DNA of 64,000 bases from Candidatus Acinetobacter avistercoris (GTDB lineage: Bacteria; Pseudomonadota; Gammaproteobacteria; Pseudomonadales; Moraxellaceae): the NCBI GenBank assembly GCA_018883945.1, contig JAHLFF010000116.1, positions 21,125 through 85,124 of the forward strand. Direction: 5' to 3'. Of the stretch, positions 9,543 through 19,314 are shown piece after piece (within the stretch, counting starts at the first letter, position 1; every line of letters starts with the position of its first letter). Below the pieces are notes generated by a model. That model saw only the letters and a list, made by a program, of their open reading frames with translations, was not told the origin of the DNA and searched no databases. The position numbers and the translations under genes are program-made.

Positions 9543-10085
9543 ATGAACAACTCCTTTACGGCTTTGTGGTCGAATATTCGCACGGTTCAAGATTTTCCAA
9601 AACCTGGTATTTGCTTTTTTGATCTCACACCTTTGTTTATGAATAGCATTGGTCCATTAACGGACGCGCTCATTGCCAGCATTCCCGAACAGCAGTTGGC
9701 TGAAGTGGAAAGCTTTGTTGCTGTTGAAGCGCGTGGTTTTGTATTGGCGAGTTTATTGGCTCAACTTACGGGCAAAGGCTTATTACTCGTACGTAAAGCA
9801 GGTAAGTTGCCGCCGCCTGTAGTGGGTGTGGGATATAGTTTAGAGTATGGTATGGACCGTTTGGAAATGTCTGCCAATATCCAACCACAAAAAGTCATCA
9901 TCGTTGATGATGTGTTAGCCACAGGCGGTACTTTAAAAGCCGTTAAGCAGTTGATGGATAAATGCCAACACACTATTTTGGGTGCAAGTATTTTTCTAGA
10001 TCTTCCTGACTTACACGGTGATTTAGGCTTGAATGTTTGGTCTGTTTTAGATGACAAGACGATGCCTGAACAAAATGTGGCTTAA
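9543..10085 (+). CDS. apt: Adenine phosphoribosyltransferase
   Basis: Purine salvage enzyme that joins adenine to PRPP giving AMP and pyrophosphate, in the cytoplasm. The 180-residue protein has the N-terminal FPKPGICFFDLTPLF motif (FPxxGIxFxDxTPL, residues about 18-33), the EARGFVLAS loop, and the PRPP-binding signature VIIVDDVLATGGTL (about 118-131). The ribosome-binding site before the ATG is weak (ATCTCCT). Monocistronic with its own terminator. Confidence 0.96.
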   Translation: MNNSFTALWSNIRTVQDFPKPGICFFDLTPLFMNSIGPLTDALIASIPEQQLAEVESFVAVEARGFVLASLLAQLTGKGLLLVRKAGKLPPPVVGVGYSLEYGMDRLEMSANIQPQKVIIVDDVLATGGTLKAVKQLMDKCQHTILGASIFLDLPDLHGDLGLNVWSVLDDKTMPEQNVA

Positions 10086-10107
10086 GTCGAGTTAATTTAA
10101 GAGTGAT

Positions 10108-10136
10108 AAAAAACCATGTTTAAGCATGGTTTTTTA
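10108..10136 (+). terminator. Intrinsic terminator of apt
   Basis: Stem AAAACCATG/CATGGTTTT with a TTTAAG-type loop, followed by TTTTTAT. Confidence 0.9.
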
Positions 10137-10270
10137 TGTCTTAACTTTTTTTCATCATTTGTCTTAATCATTTGCATGAGTTATTTGTCTTAAGATCATG
10201 TCCCATCAAATGTTAAATCTTCCTCATAACTCGAAAAGAATAATGAGCGGCAATAAATGGACTAAAAATG

Positions 10271-10360
10271 CCTTCTCTCTCAGAAGACTAGGATGAGGGA
10301 GTACTGATCCAGATTTTGTTGTGTAAAAAAACAACTTATGAAAGAAGACTATTTAATACA
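10271..10360. repeat. REP-like dispersed repeat, copy A
   Basis: Core 10271-10306 is the reverse complement of the CCCTCATCCTA...CTTCTC core at copies B (12982) and C (21156). Some 30 bases further is ACTTATGAAAGAAGACTATT, in the same orientation as the tails of B and C. So the core appears flipped relative to its flank. Fills most of the 301-bp gap between apt and the next gene. Confidence 0.6.
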
Positions 10361-10386
10361 TTCAATAAACGATCATTTTAGATGAA

Positions 10387-10896
10387 TTAAGAGATCGTGA
10401 GGTAATGTTTTTCAATTTTGGCAATGAGCTCATTAATTTTTTCAGGCTCAGCCAAGCGATGATGTCCCCCAATGATACTTTCAACCTGCATAAATGATTC
10501 CAATTGATCGACGGTTTGATACATATCTAATATTTCATCACCCAATTCAATATAAGCAAACTGGGGAATATCATGGTCCAAATCGTCTTCACAAATAGCG
10601 GGATAATCTAGATTAAAGTTAGGTGCTAGACTTGGATTGGTAATGACTGTAGGGAGGTGAAAATGCTTCGACATTTTGAGTGCCCAATATGCACCTAGAC
10701 TATGACCGACCAAAATTGAAGGCTGAAGTTTTTCGATGATGTCGCAATAAAAGCGCTCTACAGCAGCATAATTTAAATTGCGATAATCCACGTTAATGCA
10801 GAATTTATTTTCCGCCACAATCGCTTGAAATTTTGATGACTCTCTAGAGGAATCTAATCCATGTAAAAAGAGTATTTTATGTGTACTGATTTTCAT
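10387..10896 (-). CDS. Small serine hydrolase, RBBP9/YdeN-like alpha/beta fold
   Basis: A compact alpha/beta hydrolase (169 residues from this start). Visible motifs are LFLHGLDSS near the N-terminus, the nucleophile elbow GHSLGAYWALKM (Ser about 86), ELGDEILDMY with a candidate acidic residue, and GGHHRL with the catalytic His near the C-terminus. This arrangement is typical of the YdeN/RBBP9 serine hydrolases of unknown substrate. An in-frame extension reaches 10929, but the family homology begins at KISTHKILFLHG, so the ATG at 10896 is preferred; neither start has a good Shine-Dalgarno sequence. Stands alone. Confidence 0.75.
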   Translation of the reverse strand: MKISTHKILFLHGLDSSRESSKFQAIVAENKFCINVDYRNLNYAAVERFYCDIIEKLQPSILVGHSLGAYWALKMSKHFHLPTVITNPSLAPNFNLDYPAICEDDLDHDIPQFAYIELGDEILDMYQTVDQLESFMQVESIIGGHHRLAEPEKINELIAKIEKHYLTIS

Positions 10897-11341
10897 TGTT
10901 TTAATGCACGCAATTATTGAGTAAACCAAAATAAAAAACCAAGTTTGAAAATAATGGAATGTTTCACTATTTATTAAGCAAGATAGTAGATCTTATTTCG
11001 CTCAGAAGAACTTAGCTTTTGGTCTAAGAGTGAGTGATTTAGAAGGAGATTGAGAAAAAAATAATCAATTTAAGCAACCTTTAAAGTATGATATTTAAAT
11101 AATTAATTAACTCGTAATTTTGTTTAAATTATTGATATTTAAAAATTATTAATTATTAGAAAATTGTAAAAATCATTCTTACTACTAAAACTAAATCTTT
11201 TTTTCTGATATTGAAATGATGAAAAGTCTGGTCAATCGGGTTTGCAATTGTCGTTTTCCATAGGGAACACTACTGCGCAATGACGACTAAATCTGATATG
11301 CTATGCACCTTCCGATTTTTTACTACATATACGAGGCAGTG
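10897..11341. other. 445-bp intergenic region upstream of lysS
   Basis: AT-rich leader between the divergent hydrolase and lysS. TATGCT about 45 bases before the lysS ATG (in CTGATATGCTATGC) is a possible -10 box. No gene, T-box or repeat is evident. Confidence 0.5.
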
Positions 11342-12871
11342 ATGACGCAAAATAACGCTCAATCGACTTCTGAACAACCTATTTCCGAAAACGATTTAAT
11401 TGCACAGCGTCATGCCAAGTTAAAGCAGATTGAAGAGCAGGCAAAAGCGGCTGGAAAAAGCCCTTGGCCAAATACATTTAAACGTGAACATTATGCGCAA
11501 GATTTGCAAGAGCAGTTCGCAGATAAGTCTAAAGAAGAAATCGAAGCAAGCGAACATGTTTATGTGAAAGTTGCGGGTCGCGTGATGTTGAACCGTGGTT
11601 CTTTCATCGTCATTCAAGATATGACTGGCCGTATTCAACTTTATGTCGCACGTAAAGAACTTACTCCTGAAACTTTAGAGACCATTAAGTCGCTTGATTT
11701 GGGCGATATTATTGCCATTGAAGGTTATATCGGTCGTTCAGGAAAAGGCGACTTGTATGTACATATTGAACAATTTGAATTATTGACTAAATCTTTACGC
11801 CCGCTTCCAGATAAATTTCATGGTTTAACAGACACTGAAGCAAAATATCGTAAACGTTATTTAGATTTGATCGTTAACGAAGAAACACGTAAAACTTTTG
11901 AAATTCGTGCAAAAGTTGTTTCAGGTATTCGTGCTTTCTTAACAGAACAACGCTTCATGGAAGTTGAAACGCCAATGATGCATGTCATTCCGGGTGGTGC
12001 TTCTGCGCGTCCTTTTGAAACCCACCATAATGCTTTAGATATGCCTTTATACTTACGTATTGCACCTGAGCTATATTTAAAACGCTTGGTTGTGGGTGGT
12101 TTTGAACGTGTATTCGAAATTAACCGTAACTTCCGTAATGAAGGTGTGTCTACACGTCACAATCCAGAATTCACCATGATCGAATTCTATCAAGCTTATG
12201 CAGATTATAAGGACTTGATGGAACTGACTGAAAATATGCTTGAAAAGCTGGCAAATGACATTCTAGGCTCTACCGATGTTCCTTATGGTGAAGAAGTCTA
12301 TAGCTTCAAAGGCCCATACAAAAAAATCTCAATGGCTCATGCGATTTTAGAACATAATCCTGAATTCACAGCTGAAAATGTAGCTGACCGTGAATTTTTG
12401 GCTAATTTCATCGAAACTGTTTTAAAAGAAAAAGTAAAACCAGGTTTTGGTTTAGGCCGTCTTCAAACCATCGTATTTGAAGAAACGGTAGAGACAAAAC
12501 TTCGTCAACCGACGTTCATTACTGAATATCCTGCTGAAACTTCGCCACTTGCACGTCGTAATGATGATAATCCGCATATTACCGATCGCTTTGAGTTCTT
12601 TATTGGTGGTCGTGAACTTGCCAATGGTTTCTCAGAGTTAAATGATCCGATCGATCAAGCAGAACGTTTCCAAGCGCAAGTTGAAGAAAAAGATGCAGGT
12701 GATGATGAAGCGATGCATTATGATGCTGACTTTGTGGAAGCACTGGAGTACGGCTTGCCTCCAACAGCGGGTCAGGGGATCGGTATCGATCGATTAGTTA
12801 TGTTATTTGCTAATGCTGCCAGTATTCGAGATGTAATTTTATTCCCACATATGCGCCGTAAAGATATCTAA
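11342..12871 (+). CDS. lysS: Lysyl-tRNA synthetase, class II
   Basis: Charges tRNA-Lys in the cytoplasm. The 509-residue protein has the N-terminal OB-fold anticodon-binding domain ([21 protein letters not shown], about residues 64-84) and the class II core: motif 2 in [21 protein letters not shown] and motif 3 in [23 protein letters not shown] at 11342 is preceded by GAGG at seven bases; an in-frame ATG 13 codons upstream gives a hydrophobic extension foreign to the family. Monocistronic with a clear terminator. Confidence 0.97.
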   Translation: MTQNNAQSTSEQPISENDLIAQRHAKLKQIEEQAKAAGKSPWPNTFKREHYAQDLQEQFADKSKEEIEASEHVYVKVAGRVMLNRGSFIVIQDMTGRIQLYVARKELTPETLETIKSLDLGDIIAIEGYIGRSGKGDLYVHIEQFELLTKSLRPLPDKFHGLTDTEAKYRKRYLDLIVNEETRKTFEIRAKVVSGIRAFLTEQRFMEVETPMMHVIPGGASARPFETHHNALDMPLYLRIAPELYLKRLVVGGFERVFEINRNFRNEGVSTRHNPEFTMIEFYQAYADYKDLMELTENMLEKLANDILGSTDVPYGEEVYSFKGPYKKISMAHAILEHNPEFTAENVADREFLANFIETVLKEKVKPGFGLGRLQTIVFEETVETKLRQPTFITEYPAETSPLARRNDDNPHITDRFEFFIGGRELANGFSELNDPIDQAERFQAQVEEKDAGDDEAMHYDADFVEALEYGLPPTAGQGIGIDRLVMLFANAASIRDVILFPHMRRKDI

Positions 12872-12897
12872 GTTTTTGTATTCTAGATAATCATTTC

Positions 12898-12926
12898 AAA
12901 AGCCACTCTTAGAAGTGGCTTTTTTA
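12898..12926 (+). terminator. Intrinsic terminator of lysS
   Basis: Stem AAAAGCCACT/AAGTGGCTTTT with a short loop and T-run. Confidence 0.9.
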
Positions 12927-12981
12927 CCTAGATTATATAACTTCTTTCGAAACTCATTATTCATAAAACACACTCATCATG

Positions 12982-13095
12982 AGTATTCCCTCATCCTAAC
13001 CTTCTCCCAAAGGGAGAAGGGATATTTACCTATCAATTTATGGCCACTCAATAATCATTTTCGACTTATGAAAGAGATCTATTATTTAAAATAAA
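12982..13095. repeat. REP-like dispersed repeat, copy B
   Basis: Core CCCTCATCCTAA followed by a perfect 9-bp stem CCTTCTCCC (13000-13008)/GGGAGAAGG (13012-13020) with AAA loop, and a tail TTATGAAAGAGATCTATTA (13066-13084) shared with copy C. It occupies the lysS-wzi gap (12872-13286); the remaining sequence there is AT-rich, and I see no gene. Confidence 0.7.
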
Positions 13096-13286
13096 AAGAA
13101 TTAATAGCCTTAATAAATTTAATTTGTAAGGTGTTTAATGGAATGTATTGAATTAAGAGAACTGTTTCGTATTGTTTTAATTTTGTTGGTTAAGTGTGAT
13201 TAATGAAAGTGTTAATGTAATGTTTGTAGATTAGTGCTATTAAAACACAAATAATAGCAAAGACTCATCTTGTGAACGTATTGTAA

Positions 13287-14750
13287 ATGTTTAATTATTC
13301 TAAAAATAAGTGGTGCATTCCATTATTACTTGTTTTAACACAGCAAGCGACTGCACAAGGTTTACAGTTAAACAATCAAGATCTACGCACAGATTTAAAT
13401 TGGTTAAATCAACAAGGCGTGATTCAACTGAGTACATCGACTTGGCCAATGAGTGGCGATGAAATTCAACGTGCATTATCTAATGCTCAAGTCAGTAATA
13501 AAACACAGCAAAAAGTCATTAATTCGGTTTTAAGTTCATTAGATCAAGACAATCAAATGGCTAAGGTCGGCTTATTTGCAGAGACAGAACAAAAAAATAT
13601 TCCTCAAGCATTTGGCGATCCTCAAAAAGCTCAATATGTTGCATCCTTAGAATTAAATGCAGGTGGTGAACACTGGGACGGAAAACTGCGTATTAATGCA
13701 GAGCATGATCAGCAAATTAAAAATGATCATAAGGTCAATGTAGAAGGCTCTTATCTTGCAGGTAAGTTGTGGAATCAGTGGCTCATTGCGGGTCAAATTC
13801 CAACGTATTGGGGTCCAGGGCACGACGGTAGTTTAATCCGTGGTGATGCCAGCCGTCCCGTTTATGGTTTTACAGCACAACGAGCAGAACAAAAAGCATT
13901 TGAGTCCAAATGGTTGTCTTGGATTGGACCTTGGCAGTACCAAGCTTTTGGCGGGCAACTTGATGACTATCAAGCGATTCCAGATGCTAAATTAATAGGT
14001 TTGCGTTTAACTGCTCAACCTTTGCCTTATTTAGAATTAGGTGCATCACGTACTTTTCAAATAGATGGTGAAGGTCAGCCAGGAAGTGCGAAAGCGTATT
14101 GGAATGCTTTTATTGGTAATGATAATGAATGTGCTGATGCAACATGCACAGGTGAAGGGAATGCTTCTAATCAAATCGCTGGTTTTGATGCACGTTTAAA
14201 TTTACAAACTTTGCTCAATACTCCCGTAAGTATTTATGGTCAATATGTCGGTGAGGATGAAGCTGGGCTATTACCAGCAAAAAAAATGTATTTAGCGGGT
14301 GTTGATTATTCTTCAACTTTTAAAAACTTACCTTTTCAGGTATATGCAGAATGGGCTGATACACGGACCAATGCTCGAGTAAATGGCATTTCTTATAATC
14401 ACCATATTTACACGGATGGTTATTATCAACATGGATATCCATTAGCACATGCTATGGGTGGCGATGGTGAAATGGTTTCAATTGGCGGTGATATTCGTTT
14501 TGATCAAATGAACCGATTATCAGGTCGTGCATTATTTGCCAAAGTGAACCAATCAAATCTTCCTATAAATCGTGCATTTCCTTTAGAAGATGATATTAAG
14601 GCACTTGATCTAACTTGGACTCATTATATTAAACCAACCATTCCACTGAAATTGAATGGTTGGGTCTCAGATTCTGATCGTCAAGGACGTGATGGTGGTT
14701 TATCACTGGGTATTGAGCTTCCTTTAGATGGCATATTATTTGGACGATAA
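13287..14750 (+). CDS. Capsule assembly Wzi family outer-membrane protein
   Basis: Outer-membrane beta-barrel of 487 residues. It starts with a signal peptide (positively charged NKW, hydrophobic IPLLLVL, cleavage after ATA, about residue 23), then an N-terminal region (LNWLNQQGVIQLSTSTWPMS) and a barrel rich in alternating aromatic and polar residues ending in LDGILFGR, with a C-terminal aromatic pattern. GPGHDGSLIRGDASRP matches the Wzi family segment. In E. coli Wzi anchors group 1 capsule to the cell surface; whether this protein does so is inference, because no capsule locus is in view. ATG has no strong ribosome site. Confidence 0.8.
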   Translation: MFNYSKNKWCIPLLLVLTQQATAQGLQLNNQDLRTDLNWLNQQGVIQLSTSTWPMSGDEIQRALSNAQVSNKTQQKVINSVLSSLDQDNQMAKVGLFAETEQKNIPQAFGDPQKAQYVASLELNAGGEHWDGKLRINAEHDQQIKNDHKVNVEGSYLAGKLWNQWLIAGQIPTYWGPGHDGSLIRGDASRPVYGFTAQRAEQKAFESKWLSWIGPWQYQAFGGQLDDYQAIPDAKLIGLRLTAQPLPYLELGASRTFQIDGEGQPGSAKAYWNAFIGNDNECADATCTGEGNASNQIAGFDARLNLQTLLNTPVSIYGQYVGEDEAGLLPAKKMYLAGVDYSSTFKNLPFQVYAEWADTRTNARVNGISYNHHIYTDGYYQHGYPLAHAMGGDGEMVSIGGDIRFDQMNRLSGRALFAKVNQSNLPINRAFPLEDDIKALDLTWTHYIKPTIPLKLNGWVSDSDRQGRDGGLSLGIELPLDGILFGR

Positions 14751-14762
14751 TCAAAAATTATT

Positions 14763-14796
14763 AAAAAAAGCCCTCATCAATCTGGGGCTTTTTTTT
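14763..14796 (+). terminator. Intrinsic terminator after the Wzi-like gene
   Basis: Stem AAAAGCCC...GGGGCTTTTTTTT, 13 bases after the stop codon. Confidence 0.8.
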
Positions 14797-15034
14797 GGAA
14801 AAATTTAAGCATTCTGATTCAAGTTGAACTAAAGCTTTATGATCTTATTGAAGATTTAATCGATTTGACTCAGTGTTAAATCTGAGTGAAAGATTGGTCT
14901 TAAAATTTTGTTTATGATCTTTTGGTATATGAATATCACAAAACAAGCAAAAGGAAATTGTTCTAAATCACTATAATGAATATAAATTTTTAAAAGTGTA
15001 ATAAGTACACGTTTTAGTTGAGCTGGTGTTGTCG

Positions 15035-15949
15035 ATGTCAATAAATGAGGAAAGACTTACTCATCTTAAGCAGCTTGAAGCTGAGAGTATTCATATCATC
15101 CGTGAAGTAGCTGCCGAGTTTGAAAATCCGGTGATGCTTTATTCCATTGGTAAAGATTCGGCGGTGATGCTGCATTTAGCCTTAAAAGCATTTTATCCTG
15201 CAAAACTCCCATTCCCGCTGTTGCATGTTGACACAGGTTGGAAGTTTAAAGACATGATTTCGTTCCGTGACAACATGGCGAAGAAACATGGCTTTGACTT
15301 GATTGTCCATCAAAATAAAGAAGGGAAAGATGCAGGCATCAATCCATTCGATCATGGTAGTTCTAAATATACAGATATCATGAAAACCCAAGGTCTAAAG
15401 CAAGCTTTAGACAAATATGGTTTTGATGCGGCTTTTGGTGGTGCGCGTCGTGATGAAGAAAAATCACGGGCTAAAGAACGTGTTTATTCATTCCGTGATA
15501 CCAAACATCGTTGGGATCCGAAAAACCAACGTCCTGAGCTTTGGAATTTGTATAACGGTAAAGTGAATAAAGGCGAAAGTATTCGTGTTTTCCCATTATC
15601 AAATTGGACAGAACTGGATATCTGGCAATATATCTACTTAGAAAGCATTCCATTGGTTCCACTCTATCTTGCGGCAGAACGTCCTGTGGTTGAACGTAGT
15701 GGCACATTGATTATGGTGGATGATGAACGTATGCCGTTGAAAGAAGGCGAAGTTCCACAAATGAAATCGGTTCGTTTCCGTACTTTAGGTTGTTATCCAT
15801 TAACTGGAGCAGTTGAATCTACTGCTGACACTTTGCCTGAAATCATCCAAGAAATGCTCTTGGCGACCAGCTCAGAACGTCAAGGTCGTATGATTGACCA
15901 TGATGAAGCGGGCTCGATGGAAAAGAAAAAGCAAGAAGGTTACTTCTAA
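15035..15949 (+). CDS. cysD: Sulfate adenylyltransferase subunit 2
   Basis: ATP-sulfurylase catalytic subunit; with CysN it activates sulfate to APS, the first step of assimilatory sulfate reduction. The PP-loop [13 protein letters not shown] (about residues 39-51) is present, as are the [15 protein letters not shown] and [13 protein letters not shown] motifs of the PAPS-reductase-like family. About 304 residues, full length. The ATG at 15035 fits the E. coli N-terminus ([19 protein letters not shown]); a GTG three codons upstream (15026) is an alternative. cysN follows after 114 bp that hold two hairpins. Confidence 0.96.
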   Translation: MSINEERLTHLKQLEAESIHIIREVAAEFENPVMLYSIGKDSAVMLHLALKAFYPAKLPFPLLHVDTGWKFKDMISFRDNMAKKHGFDLIVHQNKEGKDAGINPFDHGSSKYTDIMKTQGLKQALDKYGFDAAFGGARRDEEKSRAKERVYSFRDTKHRWDPKNQRPELWNLYNGKVNKGESIRVFPLSNWTELDIWQYIYLESIPLVPLYLAAERPVVERSGTLIMVDDERMPLKEGEVPQMKSVRFRTLGCYPLTGAVESTADTLPEIIQEMLLATSSERQGRMIDHDEAGSMEKKKQEGYF

Positions 15950-15965
15950 TAATCTGCTTCTGATT

Positions 15966-16012
15966 CCTCTTTGTTAAAGAGGGGGAATAGAAAGTCCTTC
16001 TTTACTGAAGGA
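15966..16012. repeat. Two tandem stem-loops between cysD and cysN
   Basis: First hairpin CCTCTTT-GTT-AAAGAGG (15966-15982), second TCCTTC-TTTACT-GAAGGA (15995-16012). Neither is followed by a T-run, so they are not terminators. Their doublet form looks like an intergenic palindromic repeat that may act on mRNA stability. Confidence 0.7.
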
Positions 16013-16063
16013 GGATTAAGGTGGATTAAGAACGATTTCTAAAGAATTTGTGGAGCTGTGAGC

Positions 16064-17680
16064 ATGTCTCATCAATCAGAATTGATTAGCCAAGATATAT
16101 TGGGCTATTTGAAACAACATGAAAATAAAGACTTATTACGTTTTTTGACCTGCGGTAATGTCGATGATGGTAAATCAACCCTTATTGGTCGTTTACTTTA
16201 TGATTCAAAATTGATCTATGAAGATCAATTGCAAGCTGTAACGCGTGACTCGAAAAAAGTCGGTACGACGGGTGATGCACCTGACTTAGCGCTTCTTGTG
16301 GATGGTTTGCAAGCAGAACGTGAGCAGGGTATTACCATTGATGTGGCTTATCGTTATTTCTCGACAGAAAAACGTAAGTTTATCATCGCCGATACTCCGG
16401 GCCATGAACAATACACACGTAATATGGCGACTGGTGCATCAACTTGTGATCTTGCAATCATCTTGATTGATGCGCGTTATGGTGTACAAACACAGACTCG
16501 ACGTCATACTTTTATTGCCAGCCTACTGGGTATTAAGAACATTATTGTTGCGATCAACAAAATGGACTTGGTTGAATTCTCTGAAGCTCGTTTTAATGAG
16601 ATTAAGACTGAATATGCAGGTTTTGTTGCGCAATTGGATGGTCGTAAACCATCGAATATTATCTTTACGCCAATTTCTGCATTGAATGGCGATAACGTGG
16701 TAAACAAGTCTGTCAATACGCCGTGGTACACCGGTGAAACTTTGATGGGTTCTTTAGAGTCTGTTGAAATTTCGCGTGTTTCAGGCGATGCAGATTTCCG
16801 TTTCCCTGTGCAATATGTCAACCGTCCAAATCTTGATTTCCGTGGCTTCTGCGGAACGATCGCTTTGGGTGATGTTAAAGTTGGCGATAAACTGACGGCT
16901 TTACCGTCTGGTAAGTCTTCAACTGTAAAAGAAATTGTGACTTATGATGGCAACCTTGAATCTGCTGTTGCAGGTCAAGCGGTGACATTAACGTTAAACG
17001 ATGAAATTGATATTTCTCGTGGTAACGTTCTTATTCGTGCTGATCAAGCGCTACCTTTAATTTCACGTTCTGTGAATGCGACTGTGGTGTGGATGGCAGA
17101 CCAACCCTTGGTTTTGGGTAAGTTATATAACATTAAGATTGGTACACAAACTGTTCCTGCAAAAGTCACGGCGATTAACTTTCGTACCAATGTGAATACT
17201 TTGGAAAAAGTTCAAGTTGAAAATCTTGAATTGAATGCGATTGCCAATGTGACTGTTGAATTTGATGCACCAGTGGTATTTGACCGTTATCAAGACAGCC
17301 GTTATACAGGTTCATTTATCTTCATTGATCGTTTGAATAACGTAACGATTGGTGCGGGTATGGTGGAAGAGTCTGTTGAATGGTCAGCGCACAGCAATCC
17401 TGTTGCAGCAGAAGACCGTGCAGCACGTTTGGGTCAAAAACCTGCGTCAATTACAGTGCCAAGCAAAGCGTTGCAAAATGCACAAGCACTTGAAAGCTTA
17501 TTGCTTCAGCAAGGTATTGTTGCGATTGCAAAAGCGGGTTTAGACGCTGCTGAAGTGGCATTACTTCGTGAAACAGGCATAGCAGTAATTACAACTGTAG
17601 CTGAAGGGACAGATGTTACCTTTACGCAAGATACGGTTGAAGAGCTTGCTGATAAAATTGTGGAATTGGTCCGTCTGTAA
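16064..17680 (+). CDS. cysN: Sulfate adenylyltransferase subunit 1 (GTPase) with C-terminal extension
   Basis: GTP-hydrolysing subunit that drives APS synthesis by CysD. Translation-factor-like GTPase motifs are clear: P-loop [14 protein letters not shown] (residues about 31-44), switch [14 protein letters not shown], and NKMDLV; beta-barrel domains follow to about residue 430. At 538 residues it is some 60 longer than E. coli CysN (475). The last 85 or so residues (from [11 protein letters not shown]) have no P-loop, so this is not the CysN-CysC fusion with an active APS kinase; the final [16 protein letters not shown] resembles the closing helix of nucleotide kinases. GGAG lies eight bases before the ATG at 16064. 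Ended by a strong terminator. Confidence 0.95.
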   Translation: MSHQSELISQDILGYLKQHENKDLLRFLTCGNVDDGKSTLIGRLLYDSKLIYEDQLQAVTRDSKKVGTTGDAPDLALLVDGLQAEREQGITIDVAYRYFSTEKRKFIIADTPGHEQYTRNMATGASTCDLAIILIDARYGVQTQTRRHTFIASLLGIKNIIVAINKMDLVEFSEARFNEIKTEYAGFVAQLDGRKPSNIIFTPISALNGDNVVNKSVNTPWYTGETLMGSLESVEISRVSGDADFRFPVQYVNRPNLDFRGFCGTIALGDVKVGDKLTALPSGKSSTVKEIVTYDGNLESAVAGQAVTLTLNDEIDISRGNVLIRADQALPLISRSVNATVVWMADQPLVLGKLYNIKIGTQTVPAKVTAINFRTNVNTLEKVQVENLELNAIANVTVEFDAPVVFDRYQDSRYTGSFIFIDRLNNVTIGAGMVEESVEWSAHSNPVAAEDRAARLGQKPASITVPSKALQNAQALESLLLQQGIVAIAKAGLDAAEVALLRETGIAVITTVAEGTDVTFTQDTVEELADKIVELVRL

Positions 17681-17696
17681 TAGATTGGATTGATTT

Positions 17697-17725
17697 AAAA
17701 AACCCACTGTAAAGTGGGTTTTTTA
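17697..17725 (+). terminator. Intrinsic terminator of cysN
   Basis: Stem AACCCACT/AGTGGGTT with loop GTAA and T-run. Confidence 0.92.
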
Positions 17726-17771
17726 TTTATATTCGTTACTGAAAATTTTGATAATTTCACTGGGGGATCTT

Positions 17772-18722
17772 TTGAAGCAATTATTTAAGTATATGAGTCA
17801 GCCACGTAATTTCTTTGAGGAGGGATTCATTCGGTTATCTCAACTCAGTGCTTTAAATGATCCTTTTGAAGCTGCATTTTGTGAAAAAAGTTTAGATGAG
17901 TTAGTTGGAAATTTTGATGATTCGGAATCATGGGATCCAGAATTTGGTAGAATTTCTTATTCAAAATATGTACAACTACGAATGAATAATGTCGGTGTAA
18001 TAAGTTTTTCAGAAAATAAAGAAAATTTATTAATGTGGGCTCATTATGCGAATGAACATAAAGGAATGGTTGCAGGTGTATCGTATTTTAAAGATCGTTC
18101 TATCTTTGAGAACCTTTTTAAAGCAACATCTTATATCAGCTCTACGATGGGGGAAGAATGGTCATTATTTAATGGAGTACCAAAACCTGTATGTTATAGA
18201 AAGGGGATGAGATATAGAAATGACAAATTCGATTATGATTATTCGAATATAGCTGCTGAAGGAGCAGATAGGATTCTGTATGAGGTATTTTTACAAAAAA
18301 GTGATGAATGGATTTACGAGCAGGAATATCGAGTTATTTTGAGATTAGAGCAAGCTGATCGAGTAACGATTCCTGATTTAAAATCGATAAATGATAATAA
18401 AATTATAGAGAAATTAAAAACTCATTCATTTGTGAAAATTGATTCGAAAGGCAACTGTACAATTGATCTTTATAAAATTGAAGATGAAGCAGAAAGATTA
18501 TTTTTGGCTATGAAGCTTGCTAAATTGAGTATTAATCCTAAAGTCCTCTATTTTATGAAATTAAGCTCTAGTGCAATTAATAATTGCTTGTTAGGGCTAA
18601 ATTGTATATCGAAAAAAGAGGATATATATGGAACCCATGCAATCAAGACAGGATCTTTAGATGTATGGAAAGCTAAAAAAAATTTGGATTATTATAGTCT
18701 TGAATTTGATGAAATAAGATAA
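17772..18722 (+). CDS. DUF2971 domain-containing protein
   Basis: Protein of 316 residues recognised by the DUF2971 pattern: FIRLSQLSALNDPFEAAF near the N-terminus and VISFSENKENLLMWAHYANEHKGMVAGV (about residues 76-104). The biochemical function of the family is unknown. I chose the TTG at 17772 because GGGGGA stands six bases before it and the family homology begins with KQLFKYMS; a TTG at 17748 is in frame. The gene is more AT-rich than its neighbours and sits between the cysN terminator and a PadR gene with no evident partner, so it may be a recent arrival; DUF2971 genes are often accessory. Function cannot be assigned. Confidence 0.75.
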   Translation: MKQLFKYMSQPRNFFEEGFIRLSQLSALNDPFEAAFCEKSLDELVGNFDDSESWDPEFGRISYSKYVQLRMNNVGVISFSENKENLLMWAHYANEHKGMVAGVSYFKDRSIFENLFKATSYISSTMGEEWSLFNGVPKPVCYRKGMRYRNDKFDYDYSNIAAEGADRILYEVFLQKSDEWIYEQEYRVILRLEQADRVTIPDLKSINDNKIIEKLKTHSFVKIDSKGNCTIDLYKIEDEAERLFLAMKLAKLSINPKVLYFMKLSSSAINNCLLGLNCISKKEDIYGTHAIKTGSLDVWKAKKNLDYYSLEFDEIR

Positions 18723-18758
18723 TTATCCTGAAGAGTTTCTATTTTTGCAAAAATCTAA

Positions 18759-18794
18759 TAAGATATATCTTAATTATATTTAAGATATATCTTA
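18759..18794. promoter_or_regulatory. Two tandem palindromic operators upstream of padR
   Basis: TAAGATATATCTTA occurs twice, exactly, at 18759-18772 and 18781-18794, 22 bp centre to centre (about two helical turns), the second ending three bases before the padR ATG. Such tandem perfect palindromes directly over a PadR start fit autorepression by a dimeric PadR protein. Confidence 0.7.
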
Positions 18795-18797
18795 TCT

Positions 18798-19304
18798 ATG
18801 CAAACTCCCGAATCTATCCCTATCCTAGACAGCACACCAACACCACGCAAACGCCTCTTCGAAGCAGGCGAAATGAAACTGTTGGTACTGCACTTTATTG
18901 CAGAATCACCAAAGTACAGCTATGACGTGATAAAAAGCATCTCTACATTTGTGGGTAGTGATTACAAACCCAGCACAGGCACGATTTGTCCGAATATCGA
19001 CTCGCTAGAACAACAGCAATATATAGAATTTAAATTGAAGGTAGATGATCGTAAACAATACAGTATTACTGAAAAAGGTATGCAGTATCTTATAGAAAAA
19101 GCAGATCAAATCGAGCACATTCATACACGCTTTGAAACCCGCCGAAGAATCCATACGCAAACAGAATTTATCGACATTAAACGTGCGATGGAAAATCTGA
19201 AATCATCACTTCGACTCAAACTGCAAACAGAACTGAGTCCTGAACAAGTGCGTGAACTTGCCGAACAGATTGACCAAGCAGCTGTCAATATTGCTCGTAT
19301 GTAG
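18798..19304 (+). CDS. PadR family transcriptional regulator
   Basis: Winged-helix regulator of 168 residues. RKRLFEAGEMKLLVLHFIAESPKYSYDVIKSISTF (residues 17-51) is the PadR N-terminal domain, followed by the wing (IEFKLKVDDRKQYSITEKG) and a C-terminal helical dimerisation part. Conserved residues begin upstream of the internal Met26, which supports the ATG at 18798, even though no Shine-Dalgarno is visible because the operator occupies that position; translation may be leaderless. It is followed after ten bases by the DUF3861 gene (ribosome site GGGGAGAG in the gap), so they probably share a transcript. Ligand unknown. Confidence 0.88.
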   Translation: MQTPESIPILDSTPTPRKRLFEAGEMKLLVLHFIAESPKYSYDVIKSISTFVGSDYKPSTGTICPNIDSLEQQQYIEFKLKVDDRKQYSITEKGMQYLIEKADQIEHIHTRFETRRRIHTQTEFIDIKRAMENLKSSLRLKLQTELSPEQVRELAEQIDQAAVNIARM

Positions 19305-19314
19305 GGGGAGAGAA

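Noticed and set aside
16064-17680. CysN read as a bifunctional CysN-CysC protein
   Set aside because: No P-loop or APS-kinase motifs in the C-terminal tail, and total length is far too short for a functional fusion.
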